DNA of 5,426 nt from Legionellales bacterium UBA5158 (GTDB lineage: Bacteria; Pseudomonadota; Gammaproteobacteria; DSM-16500). Of the stretch, positions 1 to 5,426 are shown piece by piece (the stretch's first letter is position 1; each line of letters starts with the position of its first letter). A program made the translations under genes and the position numbers. The stretch lies in the NCBI GenBank assembly GCA_002413665.1, contig DHXK01000181.1, positions 5,084 through 10,509 of the forward strand, in the 5' to 3' direction. The notes under the pieces were generated by a model, which made no database searches, had not been told where the DNA came from, and was given only the letters and a program-made list of their open reading frames with translations.

Positions 1-203
1 GTACTGTCCTGTTTGTATTTTTAGTGTGCGTACTGTAACACATATTGGCCACAATTCTAAATCAACTAATAATGTCGAGCATTTTCAATGTCGGGATACT
101 AAGTAATGACGGGAGAGAATCGAAAGAAGCCACACATAAAGTAGATTACAATGAAATATAACTGTTCTGAAAAAAACACCTAATACCTAGTAGCAATAAT
201 ATG
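1..203. other. Intergenic stretch without a recognisable gene
   Basis: I see no intact gene here. All frames on both strands close within short distances. The one stretch of mild interest is the plus-strand frame open from position 2 to the TAA at 104-106. It is entered from outside the window, has no start codon of its own, and carries a CPxC pair near its beginning and a lone Cys near its end. It could be the tail or a remnant of a neighbouring gene, but it is too short to assign. The heptamer GTACTGT occurs at 1-7 and again at 30-36, which may be chance. Confidence 0.5.
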
Positions 204-228
204 AGCGGATGAACAAAATTCATCCACT
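204..228 (-). terminator. Hairpin terminator of the phosphonatase-like gene
   Basis: Read on the minus strand this is a 10-bp stem with a 5-nt loop: AGTGGATGAA, loop TTTTG, TTCATCCGCT. Nine pairs are Watson-Crick and one is a G-U wobble that exists only in the minus-strand RNA, which argues for termination in that direction. It lies 8 nt beyond the TAG stop of the phosphonatase-like gene. The following bases (CATATTATTGC) are T-rich but not an uninterrupted U-tract, so efficiency may be modest. Confidence 0.65.
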
Positions 229-236
229 CCCTGAGT

Positions 237-1247
237 CTATTTAAATGCGCAAATAGCCTGCTCATCCATAGATTGTTCATCCCTTACTTTAAATTTCGTT
301 GATGTAGTAAAGCTAGGTGATTCACCTTTGCTTAAGCGAAAATTAATATCAGCAATAACACTAGGCAACTCGATTATCGAAGGAATAACATAATGAGCCC
401 CACTTTTTTCTAAAATCTCGCGAGAATGTTGACGTTTTTTTGCTAAGCTATCAGTATCAATTGAGTCAGCTTCTTCCAAGCTATTAATCCCTACATAATT
501 ACTATAATCTGATACGCCTACTGACCAGCAACCTGCGTGCAACCCCTCACCTACTCCTGAAACAGTATCATCCACTTTCACGACAAAACGTGGATTAGGG
601 ACGCCCAACAAGTCCATGTTTTTATAAACCATAAAAGGTTGGGGTCTCGTCCCATTAATAACTTCATCCCCAGTCACTGTGGAATCAAAAAGACAACCTT
701 GGCGCTTAGCTTCAGCAATTAAAACATCAGCCATAGAGCGTAAAAAACCCGTTGTGGCACCAATTTTAATACCTTCATGACGTAACGTTCCTACAACATC
801 CGCTGTTTGTGGTAATAATTCGCCATAGCTTTTGATACACGCTAACTGAACAGGAACAAAATTGTCAAAGAGATGGTTCAGGTCATCTTCAGTTGGATTT
901 CTACCATGCACACAATTCCATTTATGCTTAATCGTATCCATACGCAATAATGCTTCAATATGTTTTTTCTTATGCAATCCCATGGGCGCTCTAGCTTCGT
1001 CCATCGTAATATGCACGCCATTCATCTCAAATGCTTTAACAAATGCAACAGCAGGCGCAATAACATATTTATCTGTTGTCGTACCACTAAAATCCAATAT
1101 AGCTGCTTTTACACATTCACTTCCTGTGAGTATCTTTTGCATTTGAGGTGAAGCCAGGCGCTGATAACTATCTAAACGCAAAGTAGGATTAGCTCTTGCT
1201 GTGGTAGATAACAAGCGATTAGTTGTTCGTAATAAATTTCTAAACAT
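237..1247 (-). CDS. phnX: Phosphonoacetaldehyde hydrolase-like HAD protein with presequence-like N-terminus
   Basis: HAD-superfamily protein of 336 aa related to phosphonatase, which splits phosphonoacetaldehyde into acetaldehyde and phosphate through an Asp nucleophile and a Lys Schiff base. Seen: motif I DFSGTTTD (D52), the cap signature MGLHKKKH with K93 matching the Schiff-base Lys and H96 the conserved His, motif II ATTGF (166-168), RPQPFM (R201), and motif III KVDDTV (D227). The core spans about residues 46-308, matching the family's usual length of about 270. Odd: residues 1-45 and about 309-336 are extra. The N-terminus is Arg/Ser/Thr/Leu-rich with no acidic residue before D26, like a mitochondrial targeting sequence. 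The C-terminus is rich in Glu/Asp. Family positions usually Ala (motif I), Tyr (TTGY) and a second motif III Asp are here S54, F168 and G231, so activity or substrate may differ. No phosphonate partner such as phnW is in view. The start is fixed by an RBS at 1258-1263 and an in-frame TAA at 1265-1263. The symbol rests on family resemblance only. Confidence 0.83.
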   Translation of the reverse strand: MFRNLLRTTNRLLSTTARANPTLRLDSYQRLASPQMQKILTGSECVKAAILDFSGTTTDKYVIAPAVAFVKAFEMNGVHITMDEARAPMGLHKKKHIEALLRMDTIKHKWNCVHGRNPTEDDLNHLFDNFVPVQLACIKSYGELLPQTADVVGTLRHEGIKIGATTGFLRSMADVLIAEAKRQGCLFDSTVTGDEVINGTRPQPFMVYKNMDLLGVPNPRFVVKVDDTVSGVGEGLHAGCWSVGVSDYSNYVGINSLEEADSIDTDSLAKKRQHSREILEKSGAHYVIPSIIELPSVIADINFRLSKGESPSFTTSTKFKVRDEQSMDEQAICAFK

Positions 1248-1257
1248 AACAGATAAT

Positions 1258-1263
1258 TCCTTT
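1258..1263 (-). promoter_or_regulatory. Ribosome binding site fixing the long start of the phosphonatase-like gene
   Basis: On the minus strand AAAGGA lies 10 nt before the ATG at 1247. An in-frame TAA (1265-1263) overlaps it, so no start further upstream is possible in this frame. The alternative internal Met36 (codon at 1142-1140) would give a length closer to the usual enzyme, but the 18 nt before it (ending GGCTTCACCTCAA) contain no Shine-Dalgarno sequence. The N-terminal extension is therefore probably translated. Confidence 0.7.
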
Positions 1264-1272
1264 TAATATATT

Positions 1273-1343
1273 TTTAACCGAGGTAATAATAAAAGTATTT
1301 TGGTCCAGGCTCAATAATTAAATACAAATAGATTTAACCTAGG
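1273..1343. repeat. Pair of direct repeats TTTAACCnAGG in the divergent control region
   Basis: TTTAACCGAGG at 1273-1283 and TTTAACCTAGG at 1333-1343 match at 10 of 11 positions and start exactly 60 bp apart. One copy lies near the phosphonatase-like gene's start and the other just upstream of the lysA promoter region. The second contains the palindrome CCTAGG. They may be binding sites for a regulator of one or both divergent genes, but no particular regulator is recognised. Chance similarity in AT-rich DNA is possible. Confidence 0.35.
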
Positions 1344-1352
1344 CGTAAGGAT

Positions 1353-1370
1353 GCATTATCGTTATAATGC
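1353..1370 (+). promoter_or_regulatory. Palindrome over a perfect -10 box, candidate lysA promoter/operator
   Basis: GCATTAT (1353-1359) and ATAATGC (1364-1370) are perfect 7-bp inverted arms around CGTT. The right arm overlaps TATAAT at 1363-1368, identical to the sigma-70 -10 consensus. At 16-18 bp spacing there is no good -35 hexamer, so an activator may be needed, or the match may be fortuitous. If used, transcription would begin near 1375, downstream of the ATG at 1367 and about 19 nt before the preferred lysA start at 1394. A repressor bound to the palindrome would block this promoter. Confidence 0.4.
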
Positions 1371-1382
1371 CTAAACATTTTA

Positions 1383-1388
1383 TAAGGG
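1383..1388 (+). promoter_or_regulatory. Ribosome binding site for the preferred lysA start
   Basis: TAAGGG ends 5 nt before the ATG at 1394. The competing upstream ATG at 1367 has its nearest Shine-Dalgarno-like sequence (AAGGA, 1347-1351) 15 nt away, which is too far for efficient initiation. This favours the shorter protein, whose N-terminus also begins where LysA homologues usually do. Confidence 0.55.
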
Positions 1389-1393
1389 CACTT

Positions 1394-2641
1394 ATGCAAC
1401 ATTTTCACTATCATGATAACGAACTTTATGCTGAGCAAATTAAATTACAAACTCTTGCTGCAGAAGTTGGCACACCTTGTTATGTTTATTCTCGTGCTGC
1501 ATTAGAAGAAAACTGGCTAGCGTTTGATAACTCTCTCTCACATAAACTCCATCGTATATGTTATGCCGTAAAAGCCAACTCCAATATTGCTATTTTAAAC
1601 TTATTAGCGAAATTAGGATCCGGTTTCGACATTGTCTCTGTCGGTGAATTAGAACGCGTGCTCGCTGCTGGCGGTGATCCTCAAAAAATTATTTTTTCAG
1701 GTGTAGGAAAAAGTAAATCAGAAATCCATCGTGCTCTGGAAGTCGGTATATTTTGCTTTAATATTGAATCAGACACTGAATTGTTTCGTCTTAATGATAT
1801 TGCAGCACAGATGAATCAAGTAGCACAAATTAGTTTACGTATTAATCCCAACATAGATGCAAAAACCCATCCTTATATTGCAACTGGTTTAAAAGAAAAT
1901 AAATTCGGTATAGAAATTGAAAATGCATTAATACTCAGTCAACAAATTCAAAATCTTACGCATATTAAATTAATAGGCATTGCTTGCCATATAGGTTCTC
2001 AACTCACCGAACTGGATCCTTTCATGGCAGCAATAGATCGTGTTTTAGATCTAGTAGAATTATTTAAAAATAAAAATATTATTTTGCAACATATTAATAT
2101 TGGTGGTGGCTTAGGAGTGCGTTATCATTCAGAACATCCTCCTTCCATACAAACTTATGTTGCTGCAATTTGTAAGCGCTTATCAGACTCACCACTAGAA
2201 GTTATTTTTGAGCCAGGACGTTCCATTATTGCAAATGCAGGCATATTATTAACACGTGTTGAATATTTAAAATGTACACCTCATAAAAATTTTGCAATTG
2301 TTGATACAGCGATGAATGATTTATTACGCCCTGCTTTATATGATGCATGGCAAGATATATTGCCACTTCATCAAAAAGTAAATACAGAAAAAAAGATGTA
2401 TGACATAGTCGGCCCTGTTTGTGAATCTGCTGATTTTCTAGGTAAAGATCGTGAACTTTCTCTTTCGTCAGATGATATATTGGCGATACAAACAACTGGG
2501 GCATATGGATTTTCTATGAGCTCAAATTATAATTCGCGTCCTCGAGCCGCTGAAATTTTAATAGATAAAAATAAATTTCATGTTATCAGACAACGTGAAA
2601 CTGTGTCTGATTTATTCTCATTAGAGAAAACTATTCCATGA
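1394..2641 (+). CDS. lysA: Diaminopimelate decarboxylase
   Basis: PLP enzyme of the cytoplasm that decarboxylates meso-diaminopimelate to L-lysine, the last step of lysine biosynthesis, and so competes with peptidoglycan synthesis for diaminopimelate. The 415 aa match the usual length. Fold type III (alanine-racemase-like barrel) features, numbered from the 1394 start: PLP-binding K60 in CYAVKANSN, the GSGFD and SVGELERVLAAGG segments, HIGSQ (H199), the glycine-rich phosphate loop GGGLG (237-241), EPGR (273-276), the MNDLLRPALYDA substrate segment, the GPVCESAD active-site Cys (C343) and GAYGFSMSSNYNSRPR near the C-terminus. All expected catalytic elements are present, so it should be active. 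An ATG at 1367 would add nine residues (MPKHFIRAL), but it has a poorly placed RBS and overlaps a TATAAT, so 1394 is preferred. It is the first gene of a probable operon, with only 19 nt to the acyl-CoA dehydrogenase. Confidence 0.95.
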   Translation: MQHFHYHDNELYAEQIKLQTLAAEVGTPCYVYSRAALEENWLAFDNSLSHKLHRICYAVKANSNIAILNLLAKLGSGFDIVSVGELERVLAAGGDPQKIIFSGVGKSKSEIHRALEVGIFCFNIESDTELFRLNDIAAQMNQVAQISLRINPNIDAKTHPYIATGLKENKFGIEIENALILSQQIQNLTHIKLIGIACHIGSQLTELDPFMAAIDRVLDLVELFKNKNIILQHINIGGGLGVRYHSEHPPSIQTYVAAICKRLSDSPLEVIFEPGRSIIANAGILLTRVEYLKCTPHKNFAIVDTAMNDLLRPALYDAWQDILPLHQKVNTEKKMYDIVGPVCESADFLGKDRELSLSSDDILAIQTTGAYGFSMSSNYNSRPRAAEILIDKNKFHVIRQRETVSDLFSLEKTIP

Positions 2642-2660
2642 ATTAATTAAGGATTAAAAA

Positions 2661-3815
2661 ATGGATTTTATCTTATCTGAAGACCAGCTTGCCTACCAAC
2701 ATTCCGCAAAACAATTTGCCATACAAGAAATGGCTCCCTATGCCAAGCAATGGGATGAAGAACATATTTTTCCCGTTGATACTTTACGAAAGGCCGCAAG
2801 CTTAGGATTCGCAGGCATTTGTATGCGAGAAGATGTAGGCGGTAGTCAATTAACACGCTTAGATAGTGCATTAATTTTTGAAGAATTAGCAACAGGGTGT
2901 GTCTCCACTGCCGCCTATCTTTCCATTCATAATATGGTAGGCTGGCTCATTGATCAGTATGCTAGCGAAGAGCTTAGACAACAGTGGTTACCTCGCTTTG
3001 CCACCATGGATGTATTCAGCAGCTACTGCTTAACCGAACCTGGCTCAGGGTCAGATGCAGCCTCACTTAAAACAACAGCGATTCGCGAAAATGATTGTTA
3101 CATCTTAAATGGTACAAAAGCTTTTATCTCCGGTGGTTCTGTGAGTGATGTTTATGTCTGCATGGTGCGCACCGGTGGCGAAGGGCCTAAGGGTATTAGT
3201 TGTGTCTTAGTTGAAAAAGGCACACCTGGTTTATCCTTCGGTAAAAAAGAAATGAAATTAGGTTGGCATAGTCAACCTACCACCATGGTTTTTTTTGAAA
3301 ACTGCCGTATTCCAACTAGCAATCTGATAGGCACAGAAGGTCAGGGTTTTAATATTGCTTTATCAGCGTTAAATGGTGGCCGAATTAATATTGCTGCATG
3401 CTCATTAGGTGGTGCAAAAAATTGCTTATCATTAGCCCGCGACCACATGTTACAACGTCAACAATTTAAGAAAAAACTCGTAGAATTTGAGGCATTACAA
3501 TTTAAATTTGCTGATATGATAACAGACCTGGAAGCTGCTAGATTAATGGTTCACAAAGCAGCTGATACGCTTCATCATAATCACCCTCAAGCTGCAATGT
3601 ATTGTGCAATGGCCAAGCGTTTAGCAACCGACTCCGGATTCCAAGTTTGTAATGATGCTTTGCAAATTTTTGGTGGATATGGCTATATTTGTGAATATCC
3701 CATTGAACGTCACTTTAGAGATTTACGAGTACATCAAATTCTTGAAGGAACTAACGAGATTATGCGCTTAATTATTTCTCGCAATGCTTTAGATGAAAAT
3801 TTTTTAATTGCGTAA
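2661..3815 (+). CDS. Acyl-CoA dehydrogenase, isobutyryl-CoA dehydrogenase (ACAD8)-like
   Basis: FAD-dependent acyl-CoA dehydrogenase of 384 aa, normal family length, with N-terminal helical, middle beta and C-terminal helical domains. Seen: the FAD/substrate segment YCLTEPGSGSDAAS (122-135), the RxQF-type signature (R266-F269), QIFGGYGY (335-342), and HQILEGTNE with E362 at the catalytic-base position. Segments such as FEELATGC, KGISCVLVEKGTPGLSFGKKE and LNGGRINIAACSLG closely recall mammalian ACAD8 from memory, pointing to isobutyryl-CoA to methacryloyl-CoA in valine degradation. A related short or branched acyl-CoA substrate cannot be excluded. Electrons would pass to ETF. No other valine-pathway gene (mmsA, mmsB, enoyl-CoA hydratase) is in the window. 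TAAGGA (2648-2653) ends 7 nt before the ATG, supporting this start. The 19-nt gap after lysA suggests cotranscription, an unusual pairing of a biosynthetic and a catabolic gene. Confidence 0.9.
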   Translation: MDFILSEDQLAYQHSAKQFAIQEMAPYAKQWDEEHIFPVDTLRKAASLGFAGICMREDVGGSQLTRLDSALIFEELATGCVSTAAYLSIHNMVGWLIDQYASEELRQQWLPRFATMDVFSSYCLTEPGSGSDAASLKTTAIRENDCYILNGTKAFISGGSVSDVYVCMVRTGGEGPKGISCVLVEKGTPGLSFGKKEMKLGWHSQPTTMVFFENCRIPTSNLIGTEGQGFNIALSALNGGRINIAACSLGGAKNCLSLARDHMLQRQQFKKKLVEFEALQFKFADMITDLEAARLMVHKAADTLHHNHPQAAMYCAMAKRLATDSGFQVCNDALQIFGGYGYICEYPIERHFRDLRVHQILEGTNEIMRLIISRNALDENFLIA

Positions 3816-3852
3816 TCATGGAATTTAAATTCACCACTAGGAGTCACCTTTT

Positions 3853-5070
3853 ATGTTCAAAAAGAATAAATTTTTTGCTTTATCATTATTAAGCGTATTA
3901 ATTGCAACAACCGCCCAAGCCCAAGATAAACCAAATCAATATGTTGTTGTTGCACCGCTTTGTCTCACCAAAAATATCACGTCCCATTTTTTAACTCTGT
4001 CACAAACAAAAAAATTCTCTCTTATTAAAGTTGATGATAATGGCTTAAATCAATTGATTCACGCAAAAGATCATCAAAAAGTAATTTGTGGTGGCTTCAT
4101 GAATGTCACGGATGCATGGCTGAATACAAAATTAAAAGGTAAATTATCTGCGAATCCTTTTTTACAAAATTATATTACTGCTAAACCTATTACACAAAAA
4201 ACCTTAACTTCTCATTACACGATTACTCACTCTAAAGAAGTTAACCAATTACTCGCACAAATTAATCCTCAACTAATGTGGGGAAATTTAACAACGCTTA
4301 CCAATTTTTCTGATCGTTATGCAAATTCTGATACCGGTTTACAAGCTGCAAATTGGATAAAATCTCAAGTAGAAAAAATGGTAAAAGATAATCAGCGGAC
4401 TGATGTGAGTATTACTTTAGTCAGCACAGGTAGCTCTTACAAACAACCTTCTGTAGTGGTAAAAATTGGTGATTCAACAGAACCTGCCGTGGTTGTAGGT
4501 GCTCACATGGATACGCTGTCTACTTTCTGGGGAAATATGCCAGGCGCCGATGATGATGGCACAGGAGCAGTTACCGTATTAGAAGTTGCTCGAACTTTAT
4601 TATCTAGTAATCTTCATTTTCAAAAACCAATTTATCTCATTTGGTATTCTGCAGAAGAAGAAGGTTTAGTCGGTTCCCAACATGTAGTGGCTGAATTTAA
4701 AAAACAAAATATTGCTGTGTCAGATGTTATCCATTTTGACATGACAGGCTATGCTCCAAAAAACGATACAACTATGTGGCTGATAACAGATAATACCAAC
4801 AAAGATTTGACTTCATATTTAGAAGAGCTAATTAATTCTTACGTAAAAAAACCGGTAAAATATACAGCTTGCGGGTATGCATGCAGCGACCATGCAACCT
4901 GGACAGCTAATGGTTACAAGGCTGCCATCGCGTTTGAAGCAGCATTTGAAAGTTATAATCCTTACATACACTCTGGGGAAGATAAAATGAGTCTTATATC
5001 ATTGGATCATATGACAGATTTTACAAAACTAGCAGTGGCCTTTGCTACAGAGTTGGGTAACCCAATATAA
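3853..5070 (+). CDS. Secreted M28-family zinc aminopeptidase (LapA/LapB/Vibrio AAP-like)
   Basis: Exported di-zinc aminopeptidase of 405 aa that should remove N-terminal residues from peptides outside the cytoplasm. Residues 1-23 form a Sec signal peptide: KKNK, a hydrophobic core, and a likely cut after AQA. An N-terminal propeptide-like region (about 24-140, with C37 and C79) precedes the peptidase domain. Zinc and catalytic residues by family pattern: H218 (GAHMDT), bridging D233 (PGADDDGTG), general base E268 and ligand E269 (YSAEEEG), D296 (HFDMTGY) and H373 (HSGEDK). C340 and C344 in CGYACSDHA match the disulfide of the Vibrio enzyme. All ligands are present, so it should be active. Similar Legionella enzymes leave by type II secretion and prefer Leu or Lys/Arg; specificity cannot be read here. 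TAGGAG (3838-3843) lies 9 nt before the ATG. It follows the dehydrogenase by 37 nt with no terminator between, so it may be the last gene of the operon. Confidence 0.92.
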   Translation: MFKKNKFFALSLLSVLIATTAQAQDKPNQYVVVAPLCLTKNITSHFLTLSQTKKFSLIKVDDNGLNQLIHAKDHQKVICGGFMNVTDAWLNTKLKGKLSANPFLQNYITAKPITQKTLTSHYTITHSKEVNQLLAQINPQLMWGNLTTLTNFSDRYANSDTGLQAANWIKSQVEKMVKDNQRTDVSITLVSTGSSYKQPSVVVKIGDSTEPAVVVGAHMDTLSTFWGNMPGADDDGTGAVTVLEVARTLLSSNLHFQKPIYLIWYSAEEEGLVGSQHVVAEFKKQNIAVSDVIHFDMTGYAPKNDTTMWLITDNTNKDLTSYLEELINSYVKKPVKYTACGYACSDHATWTANGYKAAIAFEAAFESYNPYIHSGEDKMSLISLDHMTDFTKLAVAFATELGNPI

Positions 5071-5081
5071 TTAATCGTAAC

Positions 5082-5147
5082 TACCGAGCCGCGGCCGTCA
5101 GGAAGCGATAACAGCAGGCGACGCTCCCTAACGGTCGCGGCTCGGTA
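5082..5147. repeat. GC-rich REP/BIME-like inverted repeat between convergent genes
   Basis: Two 26-nt arms (5082-5107 and 5122-5147) match in inverted orientation at 23 of 26 positions around a 14-nt loop. Both arms begin TACCGAGCCGCG read inward. Each arm also has an inner CGC...GCG pairing, so it resembles two head-to-head repetitive extragenic palindromes. Its base composition is far richer in GC than the flanking genes, a sign of a mobile or repeated element. It starts 11 nt after the aminopeptidase stop and ends 16 nt before the permease stop, so it could terminate both transcripts, although neither side has a T-tract. Copy number elsewhere in the genome cannot be known from this window. 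Confidence 0.7.
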
Positions 5148-5163
5148 ATGCTCTAAGAGCACA

Positions 5164-5426
5164 TCACAGCGCCAACAAACTCTTACCCAATACACTATTA
5201 TAACGGCTATACCCAAAATAAATAATAACACCAATGAAAGTCCAAACTCCAAAACTATACCAAGTAATCAACGGTAAGCTAGTCATCAGGTAAATACACA
5301 GTATCACACCAATTAAAGGAACTAATGGTGCTCCTGGTGTACGAAAAGAACGTGGCATATTTGGTTTAGTATAACGCAACACTATTACACCTGAACAAAC
5401 GACTGCAAAGGCCGCTAATGTACCCA
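5164..5426 (-). CDS. APC-family amino-acid permease, C-terminal fragment (runs off the window)
   Basis: The last 86 residues and TGA stop of an inner-membrane amino-acid transporter; the rest lies beyond the right edge. The visible part begins inside a hydrophobic segment (GTLAAFAVVCSGVIVLRY), continues through the cytoplasmic-loop pattern RYTKPNMPRSFRTPGAP, and ends with two membrane helices (about LVPLIGVILCIYLMTSLPLITW without its edges, and FGVWTFIGVIIYFGY) and a short tail. The loop and final helix pair are typical of cationic-amino-acid-transporter/YfnA-like permeases of the APC superfamily, so import of amino acids by proton symport is the likely role; the substrate cannot be told from this end. 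It is convergent with the aminopeptidase. The frame is open to the edge, so the GTG at 5382 is an internal codon, not a start. Confidence 0.88.
   Translation of the reverse strand, partial: GTLAAFAVVCSGVIVLRYTKPNMPRSFRTPGAPLVPLIGVILCIYLMTSLPLITWYSFGVWTFIGVIIYFGYSRYNSVLGKSLLAL

Noticed and set aside
862..1151. Two plus-strand open frames inside the phosphonatase-like gene
   Set aside because: They lie antisense to a well-supported gene with clear family motifs, show no recognisable family and no convincing ribosome binding site.
1300..1328. TTGGTC, 17-nt spacer, TACAAA as a lysA promoter
   Set aside because: It matches the sigma-70 consensus at only 3/6 and 4/6 positions, which is expected by chance in an AT-rich intergenic region.
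1367..1393. lysA start at the upstream ATG (424 aa)
   Set aside because: Its Shine-Dalgarno candidate is 15 nt away, the ATG overlaps a TATAAT, and homologues begin at about the position of the ATG at 1394.
2226..2504. Minus-strand open frame inside lysA
   Set aside because: It is antisense to conserved LysA motifs (EPGR, MNDLLRP, GPVCESAD) and its protein resembles no family known to me.
2668..2892. Minus-strand open frame inside the acyl-CoA dehydrogenase gene
   Set aside because: It is a shadow of the N-terminal domain of a convincing acyl-CoA dehydrogenase, with no independent support.
3821..3832. Perfect 12-bp palindrome GAATTTAAATTC between the dehydrogenase and aminopeptidase genes
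   Set aside because: It is all AT except the end pair, leaves no loop for a stable hairpin and has no T-tract. It could be an operator, but a chance palindrome is likely in AT-rich DNA.
5150..5160. Small inverted repeat GCTCTAAGAGC just past the REP-like element
   Set aside because: Only 4-5 bp arms and no T-tract, so it is too weak to call a terminator by itself.
5007..5252. Minus-strand 81-residue open frame crossing the GC-rich inverted repeat
   Set aside because: It overlaps both the aminopeptidase end and the permease end. Its middle is the translated repeat (LPDGRGS), a typical spurious product of such elements.

Overview
This window looks like an AT-rich gammaproteobacterium, most plausibly a Legionellales-type, host-associated bacterium. 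That assignment is inferred from remembered protein families: a Legionella-like diaminopimelate decarboxylase, a LapA/LapB-like secreted aminopeptidase and an ACAD8-like acyl-CoA dehydrogenase. Shine-Dalgarno sites, tight gene spacing and a hairpin terminator show that the DNA is bacterial. No rRNA, tRNA, CRISPR array or intact insertion sequence was seen.

Layout: positions 1-203 hold no convincing gene. On the minus strand, 237-1247 encodes a phosphonoacetaldehyde hydrolase (phosphonatase)-like HAD enzyme, followed by its own hairpin terminator at 204-228. A divergent control region of about 146 bp (1248-1393) carries two copies of TTTAACCnAGG exactly 60 bp apart and a palindrome covering a perfect TATAAT. 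Rightward on the plus strand come lysA (1394-2641), an isobutyryl-CoA-dehydrogenase-like gene (2661-3815) and a secreted M28 aminopeptidase (3853-5070). Each has its own ribosome binding site and no terminator lies between them, so they probably form one operon. A GC-rich inverted repeat of REP/BIME type (5082-5147) separates this operon from the convergent 3' end of an APC-family amino-acid permease, which runs off the right edge (5164-5426, minus strand).

How the genes fit together: the right-hand genes share an amino-acid theme. The M28 enzyme would release N-terminal residues from peptides outside the cytoplasm, the permease would import amino acids, the acyl-CoA dehydrogenase would act in valine breakdown, and LysA makes lysine and controls use of meso-diaminopimelate. 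This suits a bacterium that feeds on peptides, but the functional link is inference.

The most notable item is the phosphonatase-like protein. Beyond the usual catalytic domain of about 270 residues it has an N-terminal extension of about 45 residues that reads like a eukaryotic mitochondrial presequence, and a C-terminal tail of about 28 residues that resembles an Icm/Dot type IV secretion signal. The translation start that includes the extension is well supported by a ribosome binding site and an upstream in-frame stop. Several active-site positions differ from the family norm. A mitochondria-directed effector, or a gene acquired from a eukaryotic host, are testable explanations.
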